Shown here in pieces: positions 46,699 to 56,791 of a stretch of DNA of 64,000 nucleotides; within the stretch, counting starts at the first letter, position 1, and the number at the start of each line of letters is the position of its first letter. The stretch is from assembly GCF_001884045.1 (NCBI RefSeq), contig NZ_MACF01000068.1, positions 1-64,000 on the forward strand, written 5' to 3'. The DNA comes from Bacillus mobilis (GTDB taxonomy: Bacteria > Bacillota > Bacilli > Bacillales > Bacillaceae_G). The notes under the pieces are model-generated. The model made no database searches. It was not told the DNA's origin and saw only the letters and a program-made list of their open reading frames with translations. The position numbers and the translations under genes were made by a program.

Positions 46699-48330
46699 AT
46701 GAAGAAAAAGATACCGTTATTACTTGCATCGACGTTGACGGTCAGTATGTTAGGAGCTTGTAGTTACCAAAAAGAGGATAATAAAGCAGGCGCAAAAGAA
46801 AAATCCTCAAACAAGCAAGTGTTAAATCTAACCGAGACAGCTGAAATTCCAACTATGGATACGACGTTATCAACAGATGCAGCATCTTCTAACATCATGA
46901 ATAACACAATGGAGGGATTATATCGTCTGGGGAAAGACGATAAACTTGTTCCAGGTGTCGCTAAATCTTATGAGAAATCAGAAGATGGCAAAAAGTATGT
47001 GTTCAAGTTACGTGAAGATGCGAAATGGTCTAATGGTGAACCTGTAACAGCGAAAGACTTCGTTTATTCTTGGCGAAGAGCTGTAGATTCAAACACAGGT
47101 GCCAAGTTTGCTTACATACTATTTGATGTTAAAAATGCGGAGAAAGTTAACAAAAAAGAATTGCCAGTTGAAGAGCTTGGTGTAAAGGCAATTGATGATC
47201 ATACACTTGAAGTGGAATTAGATAACCCTGTTCCTTATTTTGTAAGTTTAACAGTCTATCCAACATTGTATCCTTTGAATGAGAAGTTTGTAACAGAACA
47301 AGGAGCAAAATTTGGATTAGAATCCAATACGACACTTTATAATGGTCCATTCGTATTAAATGAATGGAAGCATGAACAAAGTTTCCAACTTAAGAAGAAT
47401 CCAACGTATTGGGAAAATAAAGAAGTAAAACTTGAGGAAATAAACTTCAATATTGTTAAGGATCGTTCAACTGCTATAAATTTATATGAAACGAAAGCAA
47501 TTGATCGTGTAGTCTTAACATCAGAGTTTGTAGACAAATACAAATCAGATGCTGACTTTAAAACGATTAAGAGACCATCTACACAATTTATTCGCTTAAA
47601 TGAAAAGAATAAATTTTTAGCAAATAAAAATATCCGAAAAGCAATTGCAATGTCCTTTGAACGTGAAAATATCGGGAAAGTTATCTTAAACGATGGTTCA
47701 GAGGGGATATATGGTTTTGTTCCGAAAGGCTTAGCAAAAGGTCCGAATGGAAAAGACTTCCGTGAAGAGAACGGAAAGCTTATAAAAGAGGATATTAAAG
47801 AAGCTCAAAAATATTGGGAAGCTGGTAAAAAAGAACTTGGTGTAGACAAAGTAGAGTTAGAGCTATTAAACTTTGATACTGATGATGCTAAAAAAATCGG
47901 AGAGTATTTAAAAGGCCAATTTGAAAAGAACTTACCAGGTTTAACAGTTTCCACAAAAATGCAGCCATTTGCACAAAAATTAAAACTGGAAGCAAGTGGA
48001 GATTATGCAATGTCATATGCGGGATGGAGTCCAGATTATATGGATCCAATGTCATTCCTTGAAATGTATACGACAGGTAATGCGCAAAACAAAGTAAATT
48101 ATGCAAACCCAGCGTATGATGACCTAATTAAAAAAGCGAAAACAGAAGTTGATGTACAAGCTCGTTGGGATGCATTATTACAAGCGGAAAAACAACTGCT
48201 TGAAGATGCAGCGATTGCTCCAGTATATCAACCAGGAAAAGCTTATTTACAACGTGGCTCAATAACTGGCCTATTAGAACATAAATATGGCGGAGAATTT
48301 AGCTATAAGTGGGTTGAACTCAAAAACTAA
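46699..48330 (+). CDS. oppA: Oligopeptide-binding lipoprotein OppA
   Basis: A 543-residue solute-binding lipoprotein (SBP family 5) that captures peptides for the Opp importer, including signalling peptides such as PapR in this group. Signal peptide with lipobox L-G-A-C21; family signature region YSWRRAVD and WSNGEPVTAKDFVY. GGGGAGG precedes the ATG. First gene of oppABCDF. Confidence 0.95.
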   Translation: MKKKIPLLLASTLTVSMLGACSYQKEDNKAGAKEKSSNKQVLNLTETAEIPTMDTTLSTDAASSNIMNNTMEGLYRLGKDDKLVPGVAKSYEKSEDGKKYVFKLREDAKWSNGEPVTAKDFVYSWRRAVDSNTGAKFAYILFDVKNAEKVNKKELPVEELGVKAIDDHTLEVELDNPVPYFVSLTVYPTLYPLNEKFVTEQGAKFGLESNTTLYNGPFVLNEWKHEQSFQLKKNPTYWENKEVKLEEINFNIVKDRSTAINLYETKAIDRVVLTSEFVDKYKSDADFKTIKRPSTQFIRLNEKNKFLANKNIRKAIAMSFERENIGKVILNDGSEGIYGFVPKGLAKGPNGKDFREENGKLIKEDIKEAQKYWEAGKKELGVDKVELELLNFDTDDAKKIGEYLKGQFEKNLPGLTVSTKMQPFAQKLKLEASGDYAMSYAGWSPDYMDPMSFLEMYTTGNAQNKVNYANPAYDDLIKKAKTEVDVQARWDALLQAEKQLLEDAAIAPVYQPGKAYLQRGSITGLLEHKYGGEFSYKWVELKN

Positions 48331-48348
48331 AAATGGTTTCCATCATGA

Positions 48349-48390
48349 ATAAGGGTATATGCCTATGATGGGCATATGCTCTTATTTTAA
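48349..48390 (+). terminator. Intercistronic hairpin, oppA / oppB
   Basis: AATAAGGGTATATGCC ... GGGCATATGCTCTTATTTT. Likely lets more oppA than oppBCDF mRNA accumulate. Confidence 0.65.
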
Positions 48391-48457
48391 AAAAATAAAA
48401 GTAAGAATATTTTAAACTATCTTATTGCTTTTGAGAAAAACGGGGAGGTGCTTGACT

Positions 48458-49387
48458 ATGGGACGTTATGTATTAAAACGTTTCGTGTACATGGCTTTGA
48501 CATTATTTTTAATTACTACACTGACTTTCTTTTTGATGAAATTACTTCCGGGTTCTCCGCTTAAAAACCAGGAGAAACTATCACCGGCACAAAAAGAAAT
48601 CATTCTTGAAAAATATGGTTTGAATGATCCAGTACCAGTTCAATATGCACGTTACTTAGGTAACTTAGCAAAAGGTGATTTAGGGGTATCATTCCAATAT
48701 GATAACCGTCCAGTAACAGATATGATCGTGGATCGCATTGGACCATCCGCACAACTTGGTTTACAAGCGATTATATTAGGAACATTTATCGGTTTACTTT
48801 TAGGAATCGTTGCGGCACTTCGTAACAATACGTGGGTCGATTATGGGGCGACAATTATTTCCGTACTCGGGATGTCGGTACCATCGTTCGTATTCGCCGC
48901 ATTACTACAATATTTCGTAGGGGTAAAACTTGGTTGGTTCCCAGTAGCCTTCTGGAAAGGGCCAGAGTTTACAGTGATGCCTACGATCGCTTTATCGATG
49001 GCAGTTATAGCAACAATCGCACGTTTCTCTCGTGCAGAGTTAATTGAAGTTATGCAAGCTGACTACATTTTAACAGCGAAAGCAAAAGGGATTAGTCAAG
49101 GCGTTATCATTGTAAAACACGCACTTCGTAACGCGCTAATTCCAGTTGTAACAATTTTAGGACCAATGGTTGCGGCATTAATTACAGGAACACTCGTTAT
49201 CGAGCAAATTTATGCAGTACCAGGACTAGGGGAACAGTTCGTTAAATCTATTACAGTGAATGACTATACAGTTATTATGGGAACTACAATTTTCTATAGT
49301 GCGATTTTCATCTTAGTTATTTTCATTGTTGATATTTTATACGGAATTATTGATCCTCGAATTCGTTTAGCGGGAGGGAAAAAATGA
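48458..49387 (+). CDS. oppB: Oligopeptide ABC transporter permease OppB
   Basis: A 309-residue inner-membrane permease with six spans. The EAA-type loop for ATPase contact is AKAKGISQGVIIVKHALRNALIPV. AGGTG eight bases before the ATG at 48458 rules out the longer frame. Overlaps oppC by four bases. Confidence 0.95.
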   Translation: MGRYVLKRFVYMALTLFLITTLTFFLMKLLPGSPLKNQEKLSPAQKEIILEKYGLNDPVPVQYARYLGNLAKGDLGVSFQYDNRPVTDMIVDRIGPSAQLGLQAIILGTFIGLLLGIVAALRNNTWVDYGATIISVLGMSVPSFVFAALLQYFVGVKLGWFPVAFWKGPEFTVMPTIALSMAVIATIARFSRAELIEVMQADYILTAKAKGISQGVIIVKHALRNALIPVVTILGPMVAALITGTLVIEQIYAVPGLGEQFVKSITVNDYTVIMGTTIFYSAIFILVIFIVDILYGIIDPRIRLAGGKK

Positions 49388-50400
49388 TGAAAGATGTACA
49401 AAAATTATCTCCAGATTTATTTCAACAAGCCAATCAAAATAATGTGGATAATGAAGTCATTGCCCGTCCAAGCTTAACGTTTTGGCAAGATGTAAGAAGA
49501 CGTTTGTTCCAACATAAAGGAGCAATGTTAGGTTTCGTTTTATTAGCGCTTATTGTATTACTAGCAATTTTTGGGCCGATGGTAAGTAAACACTCGTATA
49601 AAGAGCAAGACTTAGGTCGTGCGAAATTACCACCGAAAATTCCTGTTATTGAAAATGTTCATTGGCTACCATTTGACGGTACAGATCAATATGGTGTTGA
49701 CCAATATGAAAAACGTGATATTAAAGAGTATTTCTGGTTTGGTACAGATGATCTTGGACGCGATTTATGGACAAGAACATGGGAAGGTACGCGCGTATCG
49801 TTATATATCGCTCTTTTAGCAGCGGCGATTGACTTAGTAATTGGGGTTGCATACGGAGGTATTTCAGCGTTCTATGGCGGTAGAGTAGATAATATTATGC
49901 AACGTGTTATGGAGATTATTAACGGTATTCCATACTTAATCATCGTTATTTTAATGGTAATCATTATGGGATCTGGTATATGGTCAATTACACTTGCAAT
50001 GGCGATTACAGGCTGGATAGGGATGTCGCGGATTGTTCGTGGACAAATCTTAAAGTTAAAAAATCAAGAATATGTATTAGCATCTCGTACATTAGGTGCA
50101 ACAAATACACAATTAATTGTGAAACATTTAATTCCAAACGTAATGGGACCTATCATCGTAATGACAATGTTTACAATTCCATCAGCGGTGTTTGGTGAAG
50201 CGTTCTTAAGTTTCATCGGTTTAGGAATTCAGCCACCATTTGCGTCACTTGGTTCTCTTGTAAATGATGGTTATAAATCAATTCAAACGTATCCACATAT
50301 GATGTTCATCCCAGCGGTTGTCATCAGTATGTTAATCTTAGCATTCAACTTAATGGCAGACGGATTACGCGACGCGTTAGATCCAAAAATGCGTAAGTAA
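49384..50400 (+). CDS. oppC: Oligopeptide ABC transporter permease OppC
   Basis: A 338-residue permease with a long cytosolic N terminus and an extracytoplasmic insertion (about 65-115). EAA loop: LASRTLGATNTQLIVKHLIPNVMGPI. Start ATG overlaps the oppB stop (ATGA). Partner of OppB. Confidence 0.95.
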   Translation: MMKDVQKLSPDLFQQANQNNVDNEVIARPSLTFWQDVRRRLFQHKGAMLGFVLLALIVLLAIFGPMVSKHSYKEQDLGRAKLPPKIPVIENVHWLPFDGTDQYGVDQYEKRDIKEYFWFGTDDLGRDLWTRTWEGTRVSLYIALLAAAIDLVIGVAYGGISAFYGGRVDNIMQRVMEIINGIPYLIIVILMVIIMGSGIWSITLAMAITGWIGMSRIVRGQILKLKNQEYVLASRTLGATNTQLIVKHLIPNVMGPIIVMTMFTIPSAVFGEAFLSFIGLGIQPPFASLGSLVNDGYKSIQTYPHMMFIPAVVISMLILAFNLMADGLRDALDPKMRK

Positions 50401-50418
50401 AAGAGGGGAGAAGTAAAA

Positions 50419-51462
50419 ATGAAAACATTGCTAGAGGTAAAAGATTTGCAAGTCTCCTTTGATACACATGCAGGTGAAGTACAAGCTGTACGCGGTGTTA
50501 CTTTTGATTTGAAAAAAGGAGAAACATTAGCGATTGTAGGAGAATCTGGTTCTGGTAAATCAGTTACTTCTAAAGCGTTAATGGGATTAATTCCGAATCC
50601 TCCAGGACGTATTAAAAACGGTGAAATCGTATTTGAAGGTCGTGACTTAACGAAATTAACAGAAAAAGAAATGCAGCAAGTTCGTGGTAAAGATATCGCA
50701 ATGATTTTCCAAGATCCTATGACATCATTAAATCCAACGATGACAATTGGGAATCAAATTATGGAAGGCCTTATTAAACACCAAGGGATGAGTAAAGCAG
50801 ATGCACGTAAAGTTGCATTAGAATTAATCGACCTTGTAGGTATTCCAAATCCAGAAGCACGTTTAAAACAATATCCTCACCAATTCTCAGGTGGTATGAG
50901 ACAGCGTGTAGTTATTGCGATGGCGTTAGCTTGTAACCCCAAATTATTAATTGCCGATGAGCCGACAACAGCGCTAGACGTTACAATTCAGGCGCAAATT
51001 TTAGAACTTATGAAGGACATTCAGCAAAAAACAGAAGCAGCAATCATTTTCATTACGCATGATTTAGGTGTAGTGGCAAACGTTGCGGACCGCGTAGCAG
51101 TTATGTACGCTGGTAAAGTTGTTGAAATCGGAACTGTAGACGAAATTTTCTACAATCCAAAACATCCATATACTTGGGGCTTAATCGCATCTATGCCAAG
51201 TTTAGATGGTTCAGAAGAAGAGTTATATGCAATCCCTGGAACGCCTCCAGATTTATTAAAGCCGCCAAAGGGAGATGCTTTTGCACCACGTAACCCACAG
51301 GCATTGAAAATTGATTTTGAAATGGACCCACCTTTATTTAAAGTAAGTGATACACACTATGCGGCAACTTGGTTACTTCACGAGCAAGCTCCAGAAGTAA
51401 GACCGCCGGCAGTTGTTGAAAAACGCATTCTTCAAATGAAAGCAGGTGAACAACATGACTAA
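50419..51462 (+). CDS. oppD: Oligopeptide ABC transporter ATPase OppD
   Basis: A 347-residue ABC ATPase. Walker A GESGSGKS (about 41-48), signature FSGGMRQR, Walker [13 protein letters not shown], and the Opp/Dpp C-terminal extension ([17 protein letters not shown]). Reads 18 bases after oppC with AGGGGAG. Confidence 0.96.
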   Translation: MKTLLEVKDLQVSFDTHAGEVQAVRGVTFDLKKGETLAIVGESGSGKSVTSKALMGLIPNPPGRIKNGEIVFEGRDLTKLTEKEMQQVRGKDIAMIFQDPMTSLNPTMTIGNQIMEGLIKHQGMSKADARKVALELIDLVGIPNPEARLKQYPHQFSGGMRQRVVIAMALACNPKLLIADEPTTALDVTIQAQILELMKDIQQKTEAAIIFITHDLGVVANVADRVAVMYAGKVVEIGTVDEIFYNPKHPYTWGLIASMPSLDGSEEELYAIPGTPPDLLKPPKGDAFAPRNPQALKIDFEMDPPLFKVSDTHYAATWLLHEQAPEVRPPAVVEKRILQMKAGEQHD

Positions 51463-52390
51463 ACAACGTGAGAAATTAATTGAAGTAAAAAATGTAAAGC
51501 AGCACTTCGACGTGAGTGGTGGTGTTGTCAAAGCGGTTAATGATATTTCATTTGATATTTACCGCGGAGAGACATTTGGTCTTGTAGGAGAATCAGGTTG
51601 TGGTAAATCTACAACTGGAAGAACGATTATTCGTTTATATGATGCAACTGCTGGTGAAGTATTGTTCGATGGTGAAAATGTACATGGTAAAAAATCACGC
51701 GCACAACTGAAGAAGTTCAACCGTAAAATGCAAATGATTTTCCAAGATCCATATGCATCATTAAACCCTCGTATGACAGTAGGGGATATTATTGCAGAAG
51801 GTATTGATATTCACGGACTAGCAAAAGGCAAAAAAGAGCGTATGGACCGTGTTCATGAATTATTAATCACAGTTGGTTTAAATAAAGAGCACGCAAACCG
51901 TTTCCCTCATGAATTCTCGGGTGGACAACGTCAACGTATCGGTATAGCACGCGCACTTGCTGTAGAACCTGAATTTATCATTGCCGATGAGCCAATCTCA
52001 GCACTTGACGTTTCAATCCAGGCGCAAGTTGTAAACTTACTGAAAAAGTTACAAAAAGAAAAAGGTTTAACATACTTATTCATTGCCCATGATTTATCAA
52101 TGGTAAAATACATTAGTGACCGAATCGGCGTAATGTACCGTGGTCAAATCGTTGAGCTAACAACAAGTGAAGAGTTATATGCGAATCCAATTCATCCATA
52201 TACGAAATCACTATTATCAGCAATTCCGCTTCCAGATCCAGATTATGAGCGCAATCGTAAACGTATCGTATACGATCCATCTCAGCATGATTATGCTAGT
52301 GAAGCACCAACAATGCGTGAAATTCGCCCAGGACATTTCGTATTATGTTCTGAAGCAGAGTATAAGAAATATAAAGAGATTTATCAATAA
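51455..52390 (+). CDS. oppF: Oligopeptide ABC transporter ATPase OppF
   Basis: A 311-residue ABC ATPase pairing with OppD. Walker A GESGCGKS, signature FSGGQRQR, Walker B FIIADEPISALD and C-terminal oligo-HPY region (HPYTKSLLSAIP). Overlaps oppD by eight bases; AGGTG seven bases upstream selects ATG 51455. Confidence 0.96.
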   Translation: MTKQREKLIEVKNVKQHFDVSGGVVKAVNDISFDIYRGETFGLVGESGCGKSTTGRTIIRLYDATAGEVLFDGENVHGKKSRAQLKKFNRKMQMIFQDPYASLNPRMTVGDIIAEGIDIHGLAKGKKERMDRVHELLITVGLNKEHANRFPHEFSGGQRQRIGIARALAVEPEFIIADEPISALDVSIQAQVVNLLKKLQKEKGLTYLFIAHDLSMVKYISDRIGVMYRGQIVELTTSEELYANPIHPYTKSLLSAIPLPDPDYERNRKRIVYDPSQHDYASEAPTMREIRPGHFVLCSEAEYKKYKEIYQ

Positions 52391-52391
52391 G

Positions 52392-52434
52392 AAAAAAGAG
52401 CCATTCTTCCGCTACAGAAGGATGGCTCTTTTTC
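52392..52434 (+). terminator. opp operon terminator
   Basis: AAAAAAGAGCCATTCTTC ... GAAGGATGGCTCTTTTT. Confidence 0.9.
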
Positions 52435-52522
52435 TATTCTATAAACAGTTGTATTGTTAACATTTGTCGGTAAGTGAATATAAATGTTATTTTCCAATGA
52501 ATGCATTTTAATTAAACGAGTA

Positions 52523-53917
52523 TTACTGTGCCTGAACAGAAATACTCTCCTCTTGTTCTTCTGGTTTAACGAGTGCATAACGTTCCCACGCTCTACTTTT
52601 CCAGCGGAAGAACATAATGATGGCACGTGTCCATTCATCAATAGCAATCGCTAACCAAATACCAACGAGCCCCATATCTAAATGGAAGGCGAAAAAGTAA
52701 CCGAGTGGTAAACTCATTAACACCATAGAGAATGCTCCGATTAAAACGGGGTACTTTGCATCGCCAGCCGCGCGAAGTGAATTGATAATGACGATGTTCA
52801 TCGTACGTCCCGTTTCAAGTAGTACGCTTAGTAAAAGAACTGACGCACCTAACGCAATAATGTGCGGATTATCTGTAAATAGTCCCATTAATTGTGTACG
52901 GAATGTAATAACGAGAGCGACCATACATAAAGTGACTCCAATTGCCCACTTTACACTTTTCCATACGCGTTCATACGCTTCGTCTTTTTCACCACCGCCA
53001 ACGAGGCGTCCGATAATAATGGCTGTTCCCATACCGATCGCAATCGCGAATAAATAAGTGAACATAGAAATATTCGTAGCGTATTGTCTAGCCGCTAATG
53101 ATTCCGTTCCTAAGTATGTTGCATAGTATAAGAAGACAATTTGGCAAGCTTGATACATAACCTGCTCAAATGCAGATGGAATCCCGATTTTTAAAATTTT
53201 TCCGATGTATTCCTTTGATAAGGTGAAGTAATATTGTAATTTCACACGGTATTCCATAACGCGGTACAGTAACCAGAAGAAAACGATAAGTGCGATTAAT
53301 CTGCTGACAGCAGAAGAAATGGCAGCCCCTTGTACACCGAGCTCAGGGAAACCAAATTTCCCAAAAATGAGTACGTAGTTTCCAGCGATATGAATAATAT
53401 TCATTCCAAGTGAAATAAACATCGCTTGCTTTGTGAAGCCATGTACGCGGATAATTGCGGCTAATGAATTAATAATAGCTTGAAGGAAAATAGCGCCTCC
53501 GACGATGGATAAATAGCCTTGCGCATACATGAGTACATCGCCTTGTAAGTTCATTGCCATCATCATATGTTTTGAAAATAAAAGAAAACCAGCGCTTATA
53601 ATGAGTCCGACCACTAAATTTAATGTGACGGCTAAAGCTGATATTTTTGATGCTTCCATAAAACGTTTGGAACCGAGGTATTGAGATACGACGATAGCTG
53701 CGCCGTTCCCGATGACTTCAAGTACCAAAATAGCGATATGGAGGTATTGATTCGCTGCACCAACCCCAGATACAGCATCGTCTGATAATGCACTTAACAT
53801 GAAAGTATCAGCGATCCCCATTAACATAAATAGAAAAACTTCTAGAAAAATAGGCCATGTTAATAAGAATAAACTTAATTTCTCTGTCGGTCCGTTTTTT
53901 GCCTGAATTGCTGTCAT
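52523..53917 (-). CDS. MATE-family multidrug/Na+ efflux protein
   Basis: A 464-residue polytopic exporter with the twelve-span MATE layout in two halves. Family-typical stretches: FMLSALSDDAVSGVGAANQ, IVVSQYLGSKRF and GMGTAIIIGRLVGGGEKDEA. Substrate unknown. AGAGGGGA seven bases before the ATG at 53917. It separates the opp operon from a second oppA. Confidence 0.93.
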   Translation of the reverse strand: MTAIQAKNGPTEKLSLFLLTWPIFLEVFLFMLMGIADTFMLSALSDDAVSGVGAANQYLHIAILVLEVIGNGAAIVVSQYLGSKRFMEASKISALAVTLNLVVGLIISAGFLLFSKHMMMAMNLQGDVLMYAQGYLSIVGGAIFLQAIINSLAAIIRVHGFTKQAMFISLGMNIIHIAGNYVLIFGKFGFPELGVQGAAISSAVSRLIALIVFFWLLYRVMEYRVKLQYYFTLSKEYIGKILKIGIPSAFEQVMYQACQIVFLYYATYLGTESLAARQYATNISMFTYLFAIAIGMGTAIIIGRLVGGGEKDEAYERVWKSVKWAIGVTLCMVALVITFRTQLMGLFTDNPHIIALGASVLLLSVLLETGRTMNIVIINSLRAAGDAKYPVLIGAFSMVLMSLPLGYFFAFHLDMGLVGIWLAIAIDEWTRAIIMFFRWKSRAWERYALVKPEEQEESISVQAQ

Positions 53918-54320
53918 GTCCGTCCCCTCTTTACCGATATCTATTTTTAGCAAAGTGTATCGTAACATACTTTCTTATCCTTTGCACTCATTTTAACCTA
54001 CATATCTTTATTATGAAGGGAGCGCTATTTTATGATAAAAAGAGAAGGATAATTATGCACAAAGTATTATAAAATATAAAATTTATTTTTCTCTGATAAT
54101 TTAGAAAAATATAAAAATGGTTATTTTCAACACTTTAGTAAGGATAATCAGCAATATGAAACGTTTACAAAGGTTTATTTTTTAACAGAAAATTTTAATA
54201 AAATAGAAATATAAATATACAAAAAATATATTTGTGTGTATAATATGAATTGTTAGAACATATATATATTTCTATTTGTTTGAAAATGAAAGGGCTAACA
54301 TTTTTGTGGAGGGTGGAAGT
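53918..54320 (+). other. AT-rich intergenic region before the second oppA
   Basis: 404 bp between divergent genes. A TATAAT at 54239-54244 may be the -10 of the downstream gene; no good -35 or operator was found and no ORF is supported. Confidence 0.4.
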
Positions 54321-55967
54321 ATGAAAAAAAAGATACCAGTTTTTGTAGCGTCAACAGTAGCGATGAGCATGATGTTAGGGGCATGTAGCTACCAAAAAGA
54401 TGAACCGCAAGCGAACGCAAAAGGGGATAGCGGGAAAAGCGGTGCGAAGCAAGTTATTAACTTAATTGAAACACAAGAAATTCCAACGATGGATCCAGCG
54501 TTATCAGCTGATGCAGTTTCTTCAAGAGTAATGACTAATACGATGGAAGGCTTATACAGTTTAGGGAAAGATGATAAGCTAGTTCCTGGTGTAGCGAAGG
54601 AATTCCAAAAGTCAGAAGACGGTAAAAAATATACATTTAAATTACGTGAAGACGCAAAATGGTCAAATGGTGAGCCTGTGACGGCGAAGGATTTCGTATA
54701 CGCATGGCAAAGAGCGATTAACCCAGATACAGCTGCGAAATCAGCGTACATTATGTATGATATAAAAAATGCAGAGAAAATTAATAAAAAAGAGATGAGT
54801 CCAGATCAATTAGGCGTGAAAGCGATTGATGATCATACATTAGAAGTGGAATTAGACAATTCAATTCCATACCTTGTAGATTTAATGGTATATCCAATCT
54901 TCTATCCTGTGAATGAAAAGTTTGTGAAAGAGCAAGGTACGAAGTTTGGTTTGGAAGCGAATACAACACTTTATAATGGACCATTTACATTAAGTGATTG
55001 GCAACATGAACGTAGCTTTAAAATGACAAAGAGCGCGTCATATTGGGACAATAAAGAAGTGAAGATTGAGGAAGTAAACTTTAATATTGTAAAAGATACG
55101 TCTACGCCAATTAATTTATATGAAACAAACGCAGTCGATCGAGCGACGTTATTAGCAGAGTTCATCGATAAATATAAAGGAAAACCGGATTTCCAAACAG
55201 TAGAAGATACATCTGTATTCTTCCTTCGTTTAAATCAAAAAGACCCAGCTTTAGCAAATAAAAATATTCGTAAAGCAATTTCACTTGCTTTTGAACGTAA
55301 GCCGTTCGTTGATACATTATTAAATAACGGTTCTAAGCCAGCAACAGGATTAATTCCTGATAACTTCATTAAAGGGCCAGATAAGAAAGACTTCCGTGCT
55401 GTAAATGGAGATATTGTAAAACCAAACGTGAAAGAAGCGAAGAAGTATTGGGAAGCTGGTAAAAAAGAACTTGGTAAAAATGAAATCGAATTAGAGTTAT
55501 TAAATGAAGATGTTGAATTATCGAAGAAAACAGGTGAATATTTAAAAGGTGAGTTAGAAAAGAATTTACCAGGTTTAACAGTGAAAATTAAACAACAACC
55601 ATTCGCGCAAAAACTAAAACTAGAAGATGCGGGCGATTATGTGATGTCATTCTCTGGATGGAGTGCAGACTTCCCAGATCCAGTTACATACCTTGATATG
55701 TTTGTGACGGACGGATCGCAAAATAAAATGAAATACTCTAATCCGAAATATGATGAAATTATCATGAAAGCGAAGAAAGATGGAAGCGATGTAAATGCCC
55801 GTTGGAAAAACTTACTAGAAGCAGAGAAAATGTTACTTGATGACGCTGCGATTGTTCCAGTATATCAACGTGGTAGAGCATATATACAAAGAGAATCAAT
55901 TAAAAATATGTACAACCATAAATATGGCGGCGATTTAAGCTTTAAATGGGCGTCAGTAGAGAAATAA
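54321..55967 (+). CDS. Second oligopeptide-binding lipoprotein, OppA paralogue
   Basis: A 548-residue SBP family-5 lipoprotein, lipobox L-G-A-C22, very similar along its length to OppA at 46699 (shared blocks ACSYQK, DAKWSNGEPVTAKDFVY, ATTLYNGPF-like, GLTV). It has no permease genes of its own, so it probably delivers to OppBCDF. GGAGGGTGGAAGT before the ATG at 54321 selects the start. Confidence 0.93.
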   Translation: MKKKIPVFVASTVAMSMMLGACSYQKDEPQANAKGDSGKSGAKQVINLIETQEIPTMDPALSADAVSSRVMTNTMEGLYSLGKDDKLVPGVAKEFQKSEDGKKYTFKLREDAKWSNGEPVTAKDFVYAWQRAINPDTAAKSAYIMYDIKNAEKINKKEMSPDQLGVKAIDDHTLEVELDNSIPYLVDLMVYPIFYPVNEKFVKEQGTKFGLEANTTLYNGPFTLSDWQHERSFKMTKSASYWDNKEVKIEEVNFNIVKDTSTPINLYETNAVDRATLLAEFIDKYKGKPDFQTVEDTSVFFLRLNQKDPALANKNIRKAISLAFERKPFVDTLLNNGSKPATGLIPDNFIKGPDKKDFRAVNGDIVKPNVKEAKKYWEAGKKELGKNEIELELLNEDVELSKKTGEYLKGELEKNLPGLTVKIKQQPFAQKLKLEDAGDYVMSFSGWSADFPDPVTYLDMFVTDGSQNKMKYSNPKYDEIIMKAKKDGSDVNARWKNLLEAEKMLLDDAAIVPVYQRGRAYIQRESIKNMYNHKYGGDLSFKWASVEK

Positions 55968-55969
55968 GA

Positions 55970-55998
55970 AAAAAGCAGGTGATTGCCTGCTTTTTTTA
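55970..55998. terminator. Bidirectional terminator, oppA paralogue / small membrane gene
   Basis: AAAAAAGCAGGT-GATT-GCCTGCTTTTTTT. Confidence 0.9.
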
Positions 55999-56199
55999 AT
56001 ACGTACGTTTCTTATAAATACCTTTCCCGCCAACTTGATTCCAGCCGGATTGCACATCCAAACTTTTATTAACAAACTTCATCTTTTCTTTTCCGCCAAA
56101 GAGTTTTTCACCAATGTTATTTGTAATGACACCAATCAATGCTGTTATTCCGATGATGAGGGCAGCAACCGTGACAAAATCAATAAAAAAAGCAATCAT
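55996..56199 (-). CDS. Small single-pass membrane protein, possibly SOS-controlled
   Basis: A 67-residue protein: one N-terminal span (MIAFFIDFVTVAALIIGITALIGVI, written here as about residues 2-25), then a basic soluble tail ending GGKGIYKKRTY. GGGGG nine bases before the ATG at 56199. A promoter on this strand (TTAACA, 18 bp, TATACG; complement of 56298-56327) has an SOS-type box immediately upstream. Function unknown. Confidence 0.65.
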   Translation of the reverse strand: MIAFFIDFVTVAALIIGITALIGVITNNIGEKLFGGKEKMKFVNKSLDVQSGWNQVGGKGIYKKRTY

Positions 56200-56332
56200 T
56201 TGCAAATTCCCCCTTTGCCTGTCTGTATGTTTATTGTATGAGATAAAAGACAAAAAAGAAAGAAATGTCAGAAAAATAATGGATTTATTTTAGAAATCGT
56301 ATAGACACGAATGAGAATGTTTGTTAAAATAA

Positions 56333-56344
56333 GAACAAACGTTC
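56333..56344. promoter_or_regulatory. LexA/SOS-type box
   Basis: GAACAAACGTTC fits the core GAACRnRYGTTC of the Gram-positive SOS box; the outer bases (A and C) differ from the consensus C...G. It lies next to the -35 of the small membrane gene. Confidence 0.5.
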
Positions 56345-56610
56345 CTTTTCATTCTCACTTGTATAGTCTTACATTTCTTAATTGATTTATCAAGAAAAGG
56401 TAAGAAAACGTTCTCTTTTTCATAGGAAAGATTCTGGAACAATAACTATATATCATATGAATAATCTATGAAAAGCAAGCGTTAAGAGGGTTGGAGGTAT
56501 TGTTAAAGTACAGATAAAGCGAGTGTGATCATGTTACATAGCAGTGGAATGCACGGAAGAGTTTTCTCAATTAGAAGGAAATTTACTGTATATTTCTTGC
56601 AAAATCTATT

Positions 56611-56625
56611 GTATAATGATTATAG
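56611..56625 (+). promoter_or_regulatory. PerR-like box overlapping the spx promoter
   Basis: GTATAATGATTATAG contains the full palindromic core TATAATnATTATA; only the outermost positions of TTATAATnATTATAA differ. It covers the TATAAT, so binding would block initiation. PerR represses an spx promoter in B. subtilis. Confidence 0.7.
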
Positions 56626-56791
56626 AAGTTACTTATTAAAAGTAATTGTTGTTTGCTAAAAGTTGTTGCTTACATGAAATGCGATTTTTGCACTTTGTTT
56701 TAAGACAAGGTATCGCAAAAAATTGCTGAATTTAGAAATTTAAACTGTAATTAGTACAGAATTTGTACTCTTTAAGGAGAGTGAGCTTTGT

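Larger units (their letters stand above)
56200..56791 (+). promoter_or_regulatory. Long regulatory region upstream of spx
   Basis: 592 bp without a supported gene. Left part: SOS box and minus-strand promoter. Right part: TATAAT at 56612-56617 overlapped by a PerR-like box, followed by a ~170-nt leader to spx. A 42-codon frame at 56531 has no ribosome site and was not called. Confidence 0.55.

Noticed and set aside
56531-56659. 42-codon frame in the spx upstream region
   Set aside because: No ribosome site and it covers the predicted PerR box and promoter.
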